64,000 bases of DNA from Methanospirillaceae archaeon (GTDB lineage Archaea > Halobacteriota > Methanomicrobia > Methanomicrobiales > Methanospirillaceae): positions 81,933 through 145,932 of the forward strand of contig JAFGOM010000109.1 in NCBI GenBank assembly GCA_016926505.1, in the 5' to 3' direction. A program made the position numbers and the translations under genes. The notes under the pieces were generated by a model. It saw nothing but the letters and a program-made list of their open reading frames with translations. It searched no databases and was not told the DNA's origin. Positions 45,666-54,524 of the stretch are shown one piece after another (positions within the stretch are counted from its first letter, which is position 1; every line of letters begins with the position of its first letter).

Positions 45666-46343
45666 ATGCCGGATTGTAGGGCGTGTTCAATTCTTGTTCT
45701 TCTGCAGAACGAATATGATCTCGGTTGCCACAAGGATGAGTTTTTGGTTTTTGATGATCCATACCAGATACTCATTGCAACCATACTCTCTGCTCAGACA
45801 ACAGACCAGTGTGTGAATCGGGTAACGAAAGAATTATTTTTTCGATATCCGGATTCCCTGTTACTTGCTGCTGCAGATCCGACTGATATTGAATCGATAA
45901 TCCATAGCACCGGGTTTTTCAGAATGAAAGCAAGAAATATCATTCAGACTGCCCGATTGTTAAATATTAGATTTGATGGAAAAGTTCCCTGTGATCTGGA
46001 ACTATTACAACAATTCCCGGGAGTCGGTCGGAAAACAGCAAATATTGTGATGCATCATGCCTTTGGTATAAATGAAGGAATCGCAGTTGATACGCATGTG
46101 AGAAGAGTATCAAGGCGGACAGGTCTGACCACCCATGCAGATCCCGCCGCAATCGAACAGGATCTGATGGTTTTGTTCCCAAGAGAGACCTGGGGAGAAA
46201 TAAACTCTCTTTTTATCCTGCATGGGAGAAAGATCTGTAAATCCCGCCTTCCTTTCTGTTCAGATTGCTGTATCAGGGATCTATGCGATTATTATAATGT
46301 GATATCTGATTCACAAACGCCCTCTTCCCCGATAGAAACCTGA
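45666..46343 (+). CDS. nth: Endonuclease III
   Basis: 225-aa DNA glycosylase/AP lyase for oxidised pyrimidines. Helix-hairpin-helix LLQQFPGVGRKTANIVMHHAF contains the catalytic Lys; Asp in AVDTHVRRVSRR completes the site; the C-terminal C-x6-C-x2-C-x5-C (CKSRLPFCSDCCIRDLC) binds a 4Fe-4S cluster. N-terminal start at ATG 45666 avoids the tRNA; a longer frame from 45630 would run through the tRNA and is rejected. Co-transcribed with tRNA-Pro. Confidence 0.95.
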   Translation: MPDCRACSILVLLQNEYDLGCHKDEFLVFDDPYQILIATILSAQTTDQCVNRVTKELFFRYPDSLLLAAADPTDIESIIHSTGFFRMKARNIIQTARLLNIRFDGKVPCDLELLQQFPGVGRKTANIVMHHAFGINEGIAVDTHVRRVSRRTGLTTHADPAAIEQDLMVLFPRETWGEINSLFILHGRKICKSRLPFCSDCCIRDLCDYYNVISDSQTPSSPIET

Positions 46344-46452
46344 TGTTACTTCCCCTCAATATCATGTTCACCTGAAGGTATTCATACTGAATCATCGCAT
46401 ATATATCGAACACGATTTCATCACGGAATATGATGGAATCAGGAGTATACAA

Positions 46453-47652
46453 ATGAATAGAACCTATGGCTTTCTTTTCCTTATAATCGGAATACTATCT
46501 CTTTGCATTATCAGTGTTTACGGAGCAGAAACAGATAATGCAGCTACAATTATTCTTAAATCAGATGATCCCTTCTGGAACCAGGTTCGTGCAGGTATCA
46601 TGGATGCAGTTTCGGAGGATGAGATCGATCTCTCCATAATCACCTCAGATACACCTTATTTAAGCGATGAGATGGTTATTCTTGCCTTTGATGCGATTGA
46701 AAAAACACCGGCAATGTTAATCATCTCACCCACTGATGTCTCTCTCTTTAGTCCTGTGATAAAGGCTGCAGAGAATGCCAATATTCCCGTAATATTGCTC
46801 GAATCCCCTCTGTCAGATGATATCGCTGCAGGATATGTTGGTTCTGATAATGCAGCGATTGGTGTTTTAGCAGCACAGGATATGGCAGAATTACTTGGAG
46901 AGAAAGGAGCAGTGGCCGTATTATCACACAATGCACAGGATCCTGGCTCATTAATTAGAAAAGATTTCTTTTCCGAACAGATTCAGACACAGTATCCTGA
47001 TATGGAAGTCTCTGCTCATTATCCTGATTCCGATAGTTCGCTCAGTCAGTTTATCGAGTCCATGCTTTCAGATAATCCACAATTGAAGGGAATTTTTTCC
47101 ACTGATAGTGATTCTACCCTTGCTTTGGGCAAAGCAATACAGGCACTTGGACTTACCGGGTCTGTCGCAATAATCGGTGTTGACGGTGGTGATGAGGTCT
47201 TTGATCTGGTAACCAAGGGAGTGATACAGGAGACAATAATGCAGGATCCTTATGAGATGGGACACGTTGCAGGAGAACAATTAAAAGCATATTATGAAAA
47301 TGCAGAGCTTCAACCTGCACATTTTATTGATTTTATTACCATCGTAACTGACGTTCCCTTTACCGGCACACAGGTTGCAGCTTCCCCTGTTGAGACGCAG
47401 GCAACCCTTACACCAACCCCTGCACAGGATAAGACTGATGGTGAACTTTCATATAATGAGAGACTGCAGGCCGCGTCAGGTAAATATGACTTTGGAACCA
47501 TGGCAGACCAGGCTGCAGCCTCCCATTATTCCACGGTAAACCAGATTGCCCAGCAACAGGCTGCCCTCTCAGCATCGATGTCTGGTGGCGGGAGTGGCAG
47601 ATCCGGACACTGGTGCCCTACCTGCGGTTCAGGTCTGGTCTGGGTACCGTGA
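46453..47652 (+). CDS. Periplasmic binding protein 1 of 3, zinc-ribbon tail
   Basis: 399-aa exported type-1 sugar-type binding protein (Peripla_BP_4 fold). Signal peptide residues 1-24, two-lobe body about 30-310 (GYVGSDNAAIGVLAAQDMAELLG, VAIIGVDGGDEVFDL, IMQDPYEMGHVAGEQL). After a Pro/Thr-rich hinge a C-terminal helical module contains SYNERLQAASGKYDFGTMAD and ends with GHWCPTCGSGLVWV, a zinc-ribbon-like knuckle absent from the two paralogues. No permease or ATPase is adjacent. TATA GCATATATATC near 46400 supports its own promoter. First of three tandem copies. Confidence 0.85.
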   Translation: MNRTYGFLFLIIGILSLCIISVYGAETDNAATIILKSDDPFWNQVRAGIMDAVSEDEIDLSIITSDTPYLSDEMVILAFDAIEKTPAMLIISPTDVSLFSPVIKAAENANIPVILLESPLSDDIAAGYVGSDNAAIGVLAAQDMAELLGEKGAVAVLSHNAQDPGSLIRKDFFSEQIQTQYPDMEVSAHYPDSDSSLSQFIESMLSDNPQLKGIFSTDSDSTLALGKAIQALGLTGSVAIIGVDGGDEVFDLVTKGVIQETIMQDPYEMGHVAGEQLKAYYENAELQPAHFIDFITIVTDVPFTGTQVAASPVETQATLTPTPAQDKTDGELSYNERLQAASGKYDFGTMADQAAASHYSTVNQIAQQQAALSASMSGGGSGRSGHWCPTCGSGLVWVP

Positions 47653-47751
47653 TTCTCTTTTTTCAACAACCCAATCACTCATTTTTTCTCATCTTCTCTT
47701 CTTAACCGGGATATTCTTCCCCTGAAAAGACATAGTATTCAATGAGGATAT

Positions 47752-48954
47752 ATGAATAGAGGAAACGATAGAATCATCCCGGTAATTCTTTTTGGATTAT
47801 TCTTCTTTGCAGGAACTGGTATTGCGATGGCAGATTTCGACAATCCCGGAGTCGCACTCCTGCCGGCAGACGGGGAACTGTTCTCTGATGCTGTAAGGGC
47901 AGGAATAAAAGATGCGATAAAGGATTATTCTCTTTCAATTGAGATAATAAATCCGGAATCTTGTGTTGCTGAAGATATGGTTATTGCAGCGTTTGATGCT
48001 TTAGCACAAAAACCGTCTGCAATACTTTTGTATCCCACCGATAGGGATCTTTTCAGCCCTGTCATCCTGGCAGCCGAATCAGAAGGTATCCCTGCCCTGC
48101 TTATCGGAGCAGATTTACCAGAAAAAGAGAATACCTGGTTTATTGGTTCAGATAATCACCGTATGGGGATCCTTGCTGCAGATTACCTTGCTTCAGTGTT
48201 AAGAGATAATGATACCCTCATAATTCTTATGCAGGATGAATATATGCCGGCATCACGAACCCGGGCAGAATCATGTAAAGAACAGATAAAGGCAAAGGAT
48301 TCATCTATCAATGTTCGGTTCTGTGAGATTGGAAAAGATAGTAATTATCAGTCTGTATTCTCATCAATCCTTGCAGATGAGCCAGCTGTGAAAGGTATTT
48401 TTGCGGCTGACAGTTTTACAACCCGGATAATCAGCGGTTTAATAAAGGATTATGGAATGGAAGGTTCTTTGGCTGTTGTTGGTGTTAATGGTGGTGATGA
48501 TGCACAAAAAGTGCTTGATCTTGGTATCATCAGAGAATTGTATCATGAGAATCCATATCAGATGGGATACCGGACCGGAGAGGTTCTTACATCTCTTACC
48601 AAGGGGCAGGATGTGAGTAAAAAGACCTATATTGATTTCTCTACCGATATCTCTGACATTCCGATAGATCTGTCTGATACTCCATCTGCTCCCGACTCAT
48701 CAGTGTATCAGGTAAACCCTTCTTCTCCCCTGTCTGAAATACCGCAACCAGAAGAGACCCTGTCTTATGAAGAACGCCTTATGGCAGCGGCAGGCAGATA
48801 TGATTTTAACTCGATGACTGCACAGAATGAGATTTCTCATTATTCAAACTCGCGTCTCATTGCTCAAAGGCAGGCTGCGCTTGAGTATGCTATGTCTGGT
48901 AACCGGATTGCAACGAATTATGATATTGTCGGTTATAACCTGATACACCGATAA
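47752..48954 (+). CDS. Periplasmic binding protein 2 of 3
   Basis: 400-aa exported paralogue of the preceding gene: signal peptide (IPVILFGLFFFAGTGIAMA), two-lobe body with FIGSDNHRMGILAADYLAS, GSLAVVGVNGGDDAQKVLDLG and LYHENPYQMGYRTGEVL, and the shared C-terminal module SYEERLMAAAGRYDFNSM followed by a helical tail ISHYSNSRLIAQRQAALEYAMSG. No Cys pair. Ligand unknown; residues differ between copies in the cleft, suggesting divergent ligands. Separated from the flanking copies by about 100 and 186 nt. Confidence 0.82.
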   Translation: MNRGNDRIIPVILFGLFFFAGTGIAMADFDNPGVALLPADGELFSDAVRAGIKDAIKDYSLSIEIINPESCVAEDMVIAAFDALAQKPSAILLYPTDRDLFSPVILAAESEGIPALLIGADLPEKENTWFIGSDNHRMGILAADYLASVLRDNDTLIILMQDEYMPASRTRAESCKEQIKAKDSSINVRFCEIGKDSNYQSVFSSILADEPAVKGIFAADSFTTRIISGLIKDYGMEGSLAVVGVNGGDDAQKVLDLGIIRELYHENPYQMGYRTGEVLTSLTKGQDVSKKTYIDFSTDISDIPIDLSDTPSAPDSSVYQVNPSSPLSEIPQPEETLSYEERLMAAAGRYDFNSMTAQNEISHYSNSRLIAQRQAALEYAMSGNRIATNYDIVGYNLIHR

Positions 48955-49140
48955 ACCATTTTCAGAGGATAAAACCGTTTGTTGTTGTAATTTCTCTACA
49001 AGCTCGGATTTTTTCTGATATCATAATTATTTATGGTTTTTCAGAACCAAACCGGTCAATTGCAGTAGCAGATACTACCAATCAATTCCAAGAATTCAAA
49101 TAAATCAATAACCATGTGTATAAAAAGGGAACATAATGAC

Positions 49141-50331
49141 ATGAAAAGACAAAACATCTCTCTCATTTTCAGTATCTCGGTATTACTCATTCTTATACCC
49201 TGTACCGGTACAGCTGATTTCCAAAAAACTGCGATTGCAGTACTTCTTCCCGAAGGGGATCTCTTATCAGATGAAATTTTTCAGGGGATGAGTGATGCAG
49301 CAGGGAACTATTCACTATCTCTCTCTGTTATTCGTCCGGATAAGCTGTCAGGAACAGATGAGCAGGTTGTTGCAGCATTTAATGCATTGGCACAAAAACC
49401 ATCTGCACTTCTTCTTTGTCCAACCGATTCCAAGATGTTTCGTCCGGTAATAAAAGCAGCGGTATCTGATTCCATTCCTGTATTTATCATTCACTCTCCG
49501 GTGAAGAGTGATGAACAGACCTGGTTTATCGGTTCTGATAATGCAAGGATTGGTATTCTGGCAGCAGAAGAGCTGGCATCACGTATCGATGAGAAGGGAT
49601 TTATTGCTGTCTTTTCCGGGGATGCTAAGGATCCCGCATCAATAGAGCGTTCCTCATCGTTTATAAAACAGATAGAGGATTCATATCAGGATATTGATGT
49701 ACAGTGGTATTATCCGTCTGCTGATATCAGTGTTCAGGAACTTCTTGATTCCATACTCGTTAAAAATTCCTCTGTCAGGGGATTATTTGCTACCGATGGA
49801 AAATCCACCTCTCTCATCTCTTCATTTCTGAAAGATTCAGCTAGGAAAACTACCGTTCCCGTTATCGGGATCGATGGTGGAGATGAGATGTATAATGACA
49901 TTGAAACAGGAGCAATACAGGTACTGTATCTTCAGAATCCCTATATGATTGGATACCGGACAGGAGAAGTTCTCTCTTCATTTTTCAATGACGGAATAAT
50001 AGAACCAGAGACGTATGTCGATTTCAAAACTTTGATATCCCTGGTTTCTTTCCCTTCTCCTTCTTCTTCTCTTTCTGATACAAAAGAAACATTCTCTCCT
50101 GAGGTCTATCCTGTCTCCCAAAACGATGCTTTGGTATCAGAGACGCAGTCATATAATGAACGGTTACGAGAGGCTGCAGGAGGATATGATTTTCTGGCTA
50201 TGTCTGAAGCAAATGCCAATTCTTATCAGAATAAGATGGATGCACTACAAAAACAACAGTACGAACTTGCACATAATATGTCACTATCATACTACGAATC
50301 ACAATTACATGATTCAGGAATTACCCCCTGA
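49141..50331 (+). CDS. Periplasmic binding protein 3 of 3
   Basis: 396-aa exported paralogue: signal peptide (SLIFSISVLLILIPCTGTA), body with FIGSDNARIGILAAEELASRI, VPVIGIDGGDEMYNDIETG and LYLQNPYMIGYRTGEVLSS, Ser-rich hinge (SFPSPSSSLSDT) and the C-terminal module SYNERLREAAGGYDFLAM. Start ATG 49141 directly precedes the signal peptide; ATG 49114 adds nine polar residues. The C-terminal tail SLSYYESQLHDSG differs from the other two. No transporter partner present. Confidence 0.82.
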   Translation: MKRQNISLIFSISVLLILIPCTGTADFQKTAIAVLLPEGDLLSDEIFQGMSDAAGNYSLSLSVIRPDKLSGTDEQVVAAFNALAQKPSALLLCPTDSKMFRPVIKAAVSDSIPVFIIHSPVKSDEQTWFIGSDNARIGILAAEELASRIDEKGFIAVFSGDAKDPASIERSSSFIKQIEDSYQDIDVQWYYPSADISVQELLDSILVKNSSVRGLFATDGKSTSLISSFLKDSARKTTVPVIGIDGGDEMYNDIETGAIQVLYLQNPYMIGYRTGEVLSSFFNDGIIEPETYVDFKTLISLVSFPSPSSSLSDTKETFSPEVYPVSQNDALVSETQSYNERLREAAGGYDFLAMSEANANSYQNKMDALQKQQYELAHNMSLSYYESQLHDSGITP

Positions 50332-50627
50332 TTTTAAAATCCAACGGCAGGCATACTGATTAAAGACCATCCTTCTTTTTATCCTCAAATTCTAATAATC
50401 AAGGTAATCTTACTCATTCCTTTTCATTGATGAGGAAAAACAGTATGTCGCATACATTCGGCTTTTTTCGTTTCTTCTGCCCGGGTTCCCTCTATGATCT
50501 CTGCCTGTCGGTTATTTCATGTCACAGATAGATTGGATAACAAAATTGCGTGAAACGAAAAACGGTAGGATCAATGAATCAGAGGTGGTAAAATAAAATT
50601 GTACAATCAAATACAAACAGTTTTTTA

Positions 50628-50699
50628 TGGACCGGGCGGGAATTGAACCCGCGGCCTCTACCATGCCAAGGTAGCGATCTCCCACTGATCTACCGGCCC
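50628..50699 (-). tRNA. tRNA-Ala (GGC)
   Basis: 72-nt cloverleaf on the minus strand. Acceptor GGGCCGG pairs with CCGGTCC, with a G3-U70 wobble that identifies alanine tRNA; discriminator A, no encoded CCA. Anticodon stem CTACC/GGTAG with loop TTGGCAT gives anticodon GGC. T-arm GGTTCAATTCC. No intron. TCATAT-like sequence about 28 nt upstream may be its TATA box. Confidence 0.95.
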
Positions 50700-50797
50700 G
50701 CCTTACTAGGTTGTTACCATTATGATATGAGTCTTTCGTATTTCTATCAAATAGCATCTTACAATCGTCATCATGGATTCAGATAACCAAAATATAA

Positions 50798-50805
50798 TAT
50801 ATATA
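50798..50805 (+). promoter_or_regulatory. TATA box of the flavin protein
   Basis: TATATATA centred 25-26 nt before the ATG at 50827. It lies inside the longer frame starting at 50773 and thereby decides for the shorter start, leaderless. Confidence 0.55.
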
Positions 50806-50826
50806 CTCGGAGATCAACCCTATTGC

Positions 50827-51231
50827 ATGGTTTCGCTTACAGACGAGATGATACATGCCATACGTGAGATTAAGGTTTTTCCTCTGGCAACAGCATCTGC
50901 AGATGGGACTCCAAATGTTGCCCCGATGGGAGCAGTATTTGTTGCTGCACCAGACACGATATGGATCATGGACAATTACATGAATAAAACCATGCAAAAT
51001 GTAAAAGAGAATAAAAAGGCTGCTCTTTATGTGTATGGTGCCGGAGTGAAGGGATGTTTCCAGATAAAGGGAGATGTTTCTGTTGTTTCTTCCGGAGAAC
51101 AGTATGAAAAAGCCAAAGAACTGGTGGAATCAATAAAACCCGGACTTCCCAAAAGATCCCTCGTTATCTTATCAATAACAGAAGTATTTTCCTGCATGCC
51201 AGGATCTGATGCTGGAAAGAAGATACTCTGA
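50827..51231 (+). CDS. Pyridoxamine 5'-phosphate oxidase-like flavin protein
   Basis: 134-aa FMN-binding split-barrel protein. VFPLATASADGTPNVAPMGAVFV and WIMDNYMNKTMQNVKENKKAALYVYG are conserved FMN-site segments. The family includes oxidases and F420- or haem-dependent proteins in archaea; the actual reaction is unknown. Start ATG 50827 is favoured by TATA spacing. Between tRNA-Ala (divergent) and sufC (88 nt downstream). Confidence 0.85.
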   Translation: MVSLTDEMIHAIREIKVFPLATASADGTPNVAPMGAVFVAAPDTIWIMDNYMNKTMQNVKENKKAALYVYGAGVKGCFQIKGDVSVVSSGEQYEKAKELVESIKPGLPKRSLVILSITEVFSCMPGSDAGKKIL

Positions 51232-51318
51232 TTAATTTCATTATCGGATAAACACAACCAGAGGCTGAAAATTTACAAATGATATGATGATATTACGAAT
51301 CGGATAAATTGGTTAATT

Positions 51319-52065
51319 ATGCTTCAAGTGCAGGATCTTCACGTGGAAGTCGGAGGAAAAGAGATACTTCACGGGGTCAATCTCACGATAAATTCCGGAG
51401 AAACTCATGTGTTGATGGGACCCAATGGTTCAGGAAAATCAACGTTTCTCATGGCATTGATGGGTTTTGAGATGTATCGCATTACCCGGGGCAGAATCCT
51501 TTTTTTTGGAAATGATGTAACATCTCTTTCTGTTAATGAACGGGCATCAATGGGATTCGGGTTAATGTTCCAGAGACCTCCTACCATTGCCGGATTAAAA
51601 CTCGGAAAGCTCCTCGAGGTAATTCAGGGGGATACAAAAACGAATTCCCAGGATATAATTACATCTGCTTCAAAATCAATGAACATGGAGGATTTTTTAA
51701 ACCGTGATATCAATCACGGATTCTCAGGGGGAGAGATAAAACGAAGTGAGATACTGCAGATGATAATCCAGGATCCCTTATTTATTATGCTTGATGAACC
51801 AGAAAGTGGTGTTGATCTTGAAAATATCCATCTGATGGGAATTTCAATCGCTCAAATTCTTGAGAAACAAAAACCGATTGTGAACAGGAAAAAAAGCGGT
51901 CTTATCATTACCCATACCGGATATATCCTTGATTACCTGGATGTTGACAAGGGCCATGTACTCATTGACGGAGAATTTAAGTGTCATGGAAATCCCCGTG
52001 AAATATTAAAATTAGTCAAGAAAAGGGGCTATAATGAATGTCTTCGGTGTAAGAAGATAGAGTAG
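51319..52065 (+). CDS. sufC: FeS-assembly ATPase SufC
   Basis: 248-aa ABC-type ATPase. Walker A GPNGSGKST at residues 34-42, Q-loop MFQRPP, signature HGFSGGEIKR, Walker B FIMLDEPESGVD, His-loop ITHTGYI. It energises the SufBCD scaffold. In methanogens sufC normally precedes sufB; here the next gene is convergent and unrelated, so sufB/D must lie elsewhere. C-terminal CLRCKKIE adds a CxxC not typical of SufC. Confidence 0.92.
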   Translation: MLQVQDLHVEVGGKEILHGVNLTINSGETHVLMGPNGSGKSTFLMALMGFEMYRITRGRILFFGNDVTSLSVNERASMGFGLMFQRPPTIAGLKLGKLLEVIQGDTKTNSQDIITSASKSMNMEDFLNRDINHGFSGGEIKRSEILQMIIQDPLFIMLDEPESGVDLENIHLMGISIAQILEKQKPIVNRKKSGLIITHTGYILDYLDVDKGHVLIDGEFKCHGNPREILKLVKKRGYNECLRCKKIE

Positions 52066-52089
52066 GTAAAAAATTAAATCTGACTGATA

Positions 52090-52548
52090 TCAGCCGTTAT
52101 AAGCAAATGATGCTTTCATATCAAATAATGTTCCAATCATCTGATATTCTTCTGCATACCGTACTTTTTTTTCAGGCTGATCAACCGATACGGAAAACCC
52201 GGTTCTGATTGATGAATCTGCATCACCATCCTGTTTTTTCTCCTTTATTGAATTCTGTATTTCTGCTTCGGTATGATGTATGGATGCATCTACGGTTTGT
52301 ACCGGTTTATTCATATCCTGCAAAGTACCGGGAAGAAGAATATCATCAGAAGAGATAGAGAGAAACTGATATCTTGTTGGTGAGATCAGCCTTTCACCGG
52401 AATCAGCGTATCCGTTAAGTATCGCAGGTGAGAGGAGTGCTGCATACTGCATACAAAATCCAAGGATAATAAATAGCATCCCCCATATAAGAGGTGACAT
52501 CTTTTTTTTAACTGAAATTACTGGTGGTTTCTTAATTTTTATTGGCAT
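52090..52548 (-). CDS. Single-pass membrane protein
   Basis: 152-aa protein: basic N-terminus (MPIKIKKPPVISVKKK), one hydrophobic helix (residues 20-42), then a polar external part with no known motif ending MIGTLFDMKASFAYNG. Its start overlaps the 3' end of the RHH-HTH gene by 17 nt, so both are translated together; it may anchor or modulate that regulator (inference). Confidence 0.68.
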   Translation of the reverse strand: MPIKIKKPPVISVKKKMSPLIWGMLFIILGFCMQYAALLSPAILNGYADSGERLISPTRYQFLSISSDDILLPGTLQDMNKPVQTVDASIHHTEAEIQNSIKEKKQDGDADSSIRTGFSVSVDQPEKKVRYAEEYQMIGTLFDMKASFAYNG

Positions 52549-53311
52549 CGATATATGCTTTTATGTCTCTTCCAAAGAAGAATAGCGTTCTTCCTGATTT
52601 TCGTGATGAAAGACTGCCATCTTTTGCGATGCGTCGGATCATCTTTGTAGTTACCCCGAGTATAACCGCAGCTTCAGTCTGGGAATATTCCTTATCATCA
52701 TCAAGATTGGCAAGAGCATGATAATCAACAGCTTCTATTACCGGCATCAGTGAATCTGCATCATCCTCTTCCGGTTCGTTACCGGCAGATGGATTGCTCT
52801 TCTCACCTTCTTCCTGTGACGGTTTTTTATCCTGAACCGGTTGATTACTCTCCCGGGATATTGTATTCGCAGATTGCGTTTCGGTTGTTACCGAAGATAT
52901 CTTTTCTGATTCATCTCTTTTTTCCGGTGCTTTTAGCTCATCTGTAACCGGTTTTTTGGATAATCCCTGATACTGTTGTTCAAACTCTGCCCGCCATTCC
53001 CCGAACTGTTGTTTTGTTCTCTTTAATTCCTTTTGCAAATCATGAATTACTGAATGAAGGGACTCAGTATCTTCTGAAACCTTTCCTTTATCCAGGGGAT
53101 ATCCCTGGGAATCTCCTGTACCCGTCATGATATGCCGCATACAGGATAATGCCCATAATAATTGTTGTTCCTCTGATCGGAATGTTCCAAGATAAGAATG
53201 TATCATCTCCCTAATAAGGTCATCAAGTGATATTGTACGTCTTTTTGCAATTGAAAGAAGCAACTCGTGATCATCTGATGACAGGTCAATATGAAATTGT
53301 GTAAAGGTCAT
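52532..53311 (-). CDS. RHH plus excisionase-like HTH protein
   Basis: 259-aa DNA-binding protein with an N-terminal ribbon-helix-helix-like segment (TFTQFHIDLSSDDHELLLSIAKRRTISLDDLIREMIHSY), a long charged coiled-coil/linker (about 90-205, rich in Glu, Lys, Ser), and a C-terminal MerR/excisionase HTH_17 (YSQTEAAVILGVTTKMIRRIAKDGSLSSRKSGRTLFFFGRDIKAYI). Two DNA-binding ends on one chain suggest bridging or segregation-like roles. The ATG at 53311 begins the RHH; frame opens earlier at 53353. Confidence 0.75.
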   Translation of the reverse strand: MTFTQFHIDLSSDDHELLLSIAKRRTISLDDLIREMIHSYLGTFRSEEQQLLWALSCMRHIMTGTGDSQGYPLDKGKVSEDTESLHSVIHDLQKELKRTKQQFGEWRAEFEQQYQGLSKKPVTDELKAPEKRDESEKISSVTTETQSANTISRESNQPVQDKKPSQEEGEKSNPSAGNEPEEDDADSLMPVIEAVDYHALANLDDDKEYSQTEAAVILGVTTKMIRRIAKDGSLSSRKSGRTLFFFGRDIKAYIDANKN

Positions 53312-53505
53312 GATTATCCCGATGTCTGTTGTATTATGTCCATTATGTAACAATAAATCAAAAAGACTATTATATTGTTATCAAAGGAAACTATATATCT
53401 ATTCTGGAATAGGTACCCGGTTTTTTGGGGAAAAAAGCAAACGAATTTTTTGGCATATGCCAATATTCATCTCTTTTTAGTGGAAAAAACTGACAGAATT
53501 GCCTT

Positions 53506-54447
53506 TCAAAAAAATTCCTGTACTGCGTAATAATAATGACCATCAAATGAAACTCCGATCCCAATCCTGTCTGCATAATGATCCATCATATTTTTCCGGT
53601 GTCCTGTACTTAAAAGCCAGGATTGCATTATTGCATCAGCAATTGCCTTACCATCCACCGGACTGATATAACCAATAAAGGCAACGGTTCCGGTAGGCAT
53701 TCTGGCAAGGTTCTCTCCCACTCCGATACGCCAGAGTGATCCATCTTTATGGTACCGGAAGATCTGGTATCCTGCATTCTGTGCACGGTCGTTCTGATCG
53801 TTTCCTTCCGGATCCGTATGTCCGATAAAACGCAAGGCTGCCATCTTGTTGGCATATGTCTGGGCTAAATCCTGCAGAGCATCATCCGGGGATAAAGATT
53901 TATGTCCCTCCTGGTTTCTCTCTTTATTTGTCATTGCATAGAGTTCATCGCGTATCTGAGTATGAAACCACTCCTGGTCAGGCAGACTGATGGTTTTTAC
54001 GGTTACTGCCGTAGTGATAAAAGGACATAATAACCGGTCACTTCCTGATACCTGGTAATTATCAGGTTCCAATATCGGGATCAGATAATATTCTCCGTCA
54101 GGAATGGAGTCTGGAAATGTATCTGTTATCGTGATATTTTTCTCTACTCCTGCATAGAGCAGGGGCAGACCGGAACTGCCAAGGAAGGGATCATCAAGAG
54201 AGAGGGTCAAATCACCGGATAGAAAGACGTACATGGTAAATCTGCCTGCATTATATGATCCATTATTGACAATACCGGTGCTGACGGTATAGGGATACCC
54301 GGGAGACATGACCGGATCACTGATGACAGAGGTAACACAGAGTATCGGAACATTTTCTGTTATCGATGCGTTACCTTTTATTGAACCGTGCACAGATGCT
54401 GTCATCAGACAGAACAGGAATAATACGGTGATGATGCGTTGAATCAT
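53506..54447 (-). CDS. Secreted CARDB-CAP domain protein
   Basis: 313-aa exported protein: signal peptide (1-22), one CARDB domain (about 30-155), and a C-terminal CAP/SCP domain (about 170-313). CAP motifs: TNKERNQEGHKSLSPDDALQDLAQTYAN, GHTDPEGNDQND, IGVGENLAR, SWLLSTGHRKNMMDHYADRIGIG. The His/Glu cavity residues are kept, but activity of the archaeal members is unknown. Followed by the acidic membrane protein at 54525 (upstream on the minus strand). Confidence 0.85.
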   Translation of the reverse strand: MIQRIITVLFLFCLMTASVHGSIKGNASITENVPILCVTSVISDPVMSPGYPYTVSTGIVNNGSYNAGRFTMYVFLSGDLTLSLDDPFLGSSGLPLLYAGVEKNITITDTFPDSIPDGEYYLIPILEPDNYQVSGSDRLLCPFITTAVTVKTISLPDQEWFHTQIRDELYAMTNKERNQEGHKSLSPDDALQDLAQTYANKMAALRFIGHTDPEGNDQNDRAQNAGYQIFRYHKDGSLWRIGVGENLARMPTGTVAFIGYISPVDGKAIADAIMQSWLLSTGHRKNMMDHYADRIGIGVSFDGHYYYAVQEFF

Positions 54448-54524
54448 AGGAACTGGGTTAGGTAACGAATCTGTGGTTGTGTGTAAACATCCTCTCTATG
54501 TATATTCACCGGATCCGGTTGGTA

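Noticed and set aside
50464..50562. 11-bp inverted repeat TTTTTCGTTTC / GAAACGAAAAA with 77-nt spacing
   Set aside because: Low complexity and no gene or transposase between; likely part of termination near tRNA-Ala.
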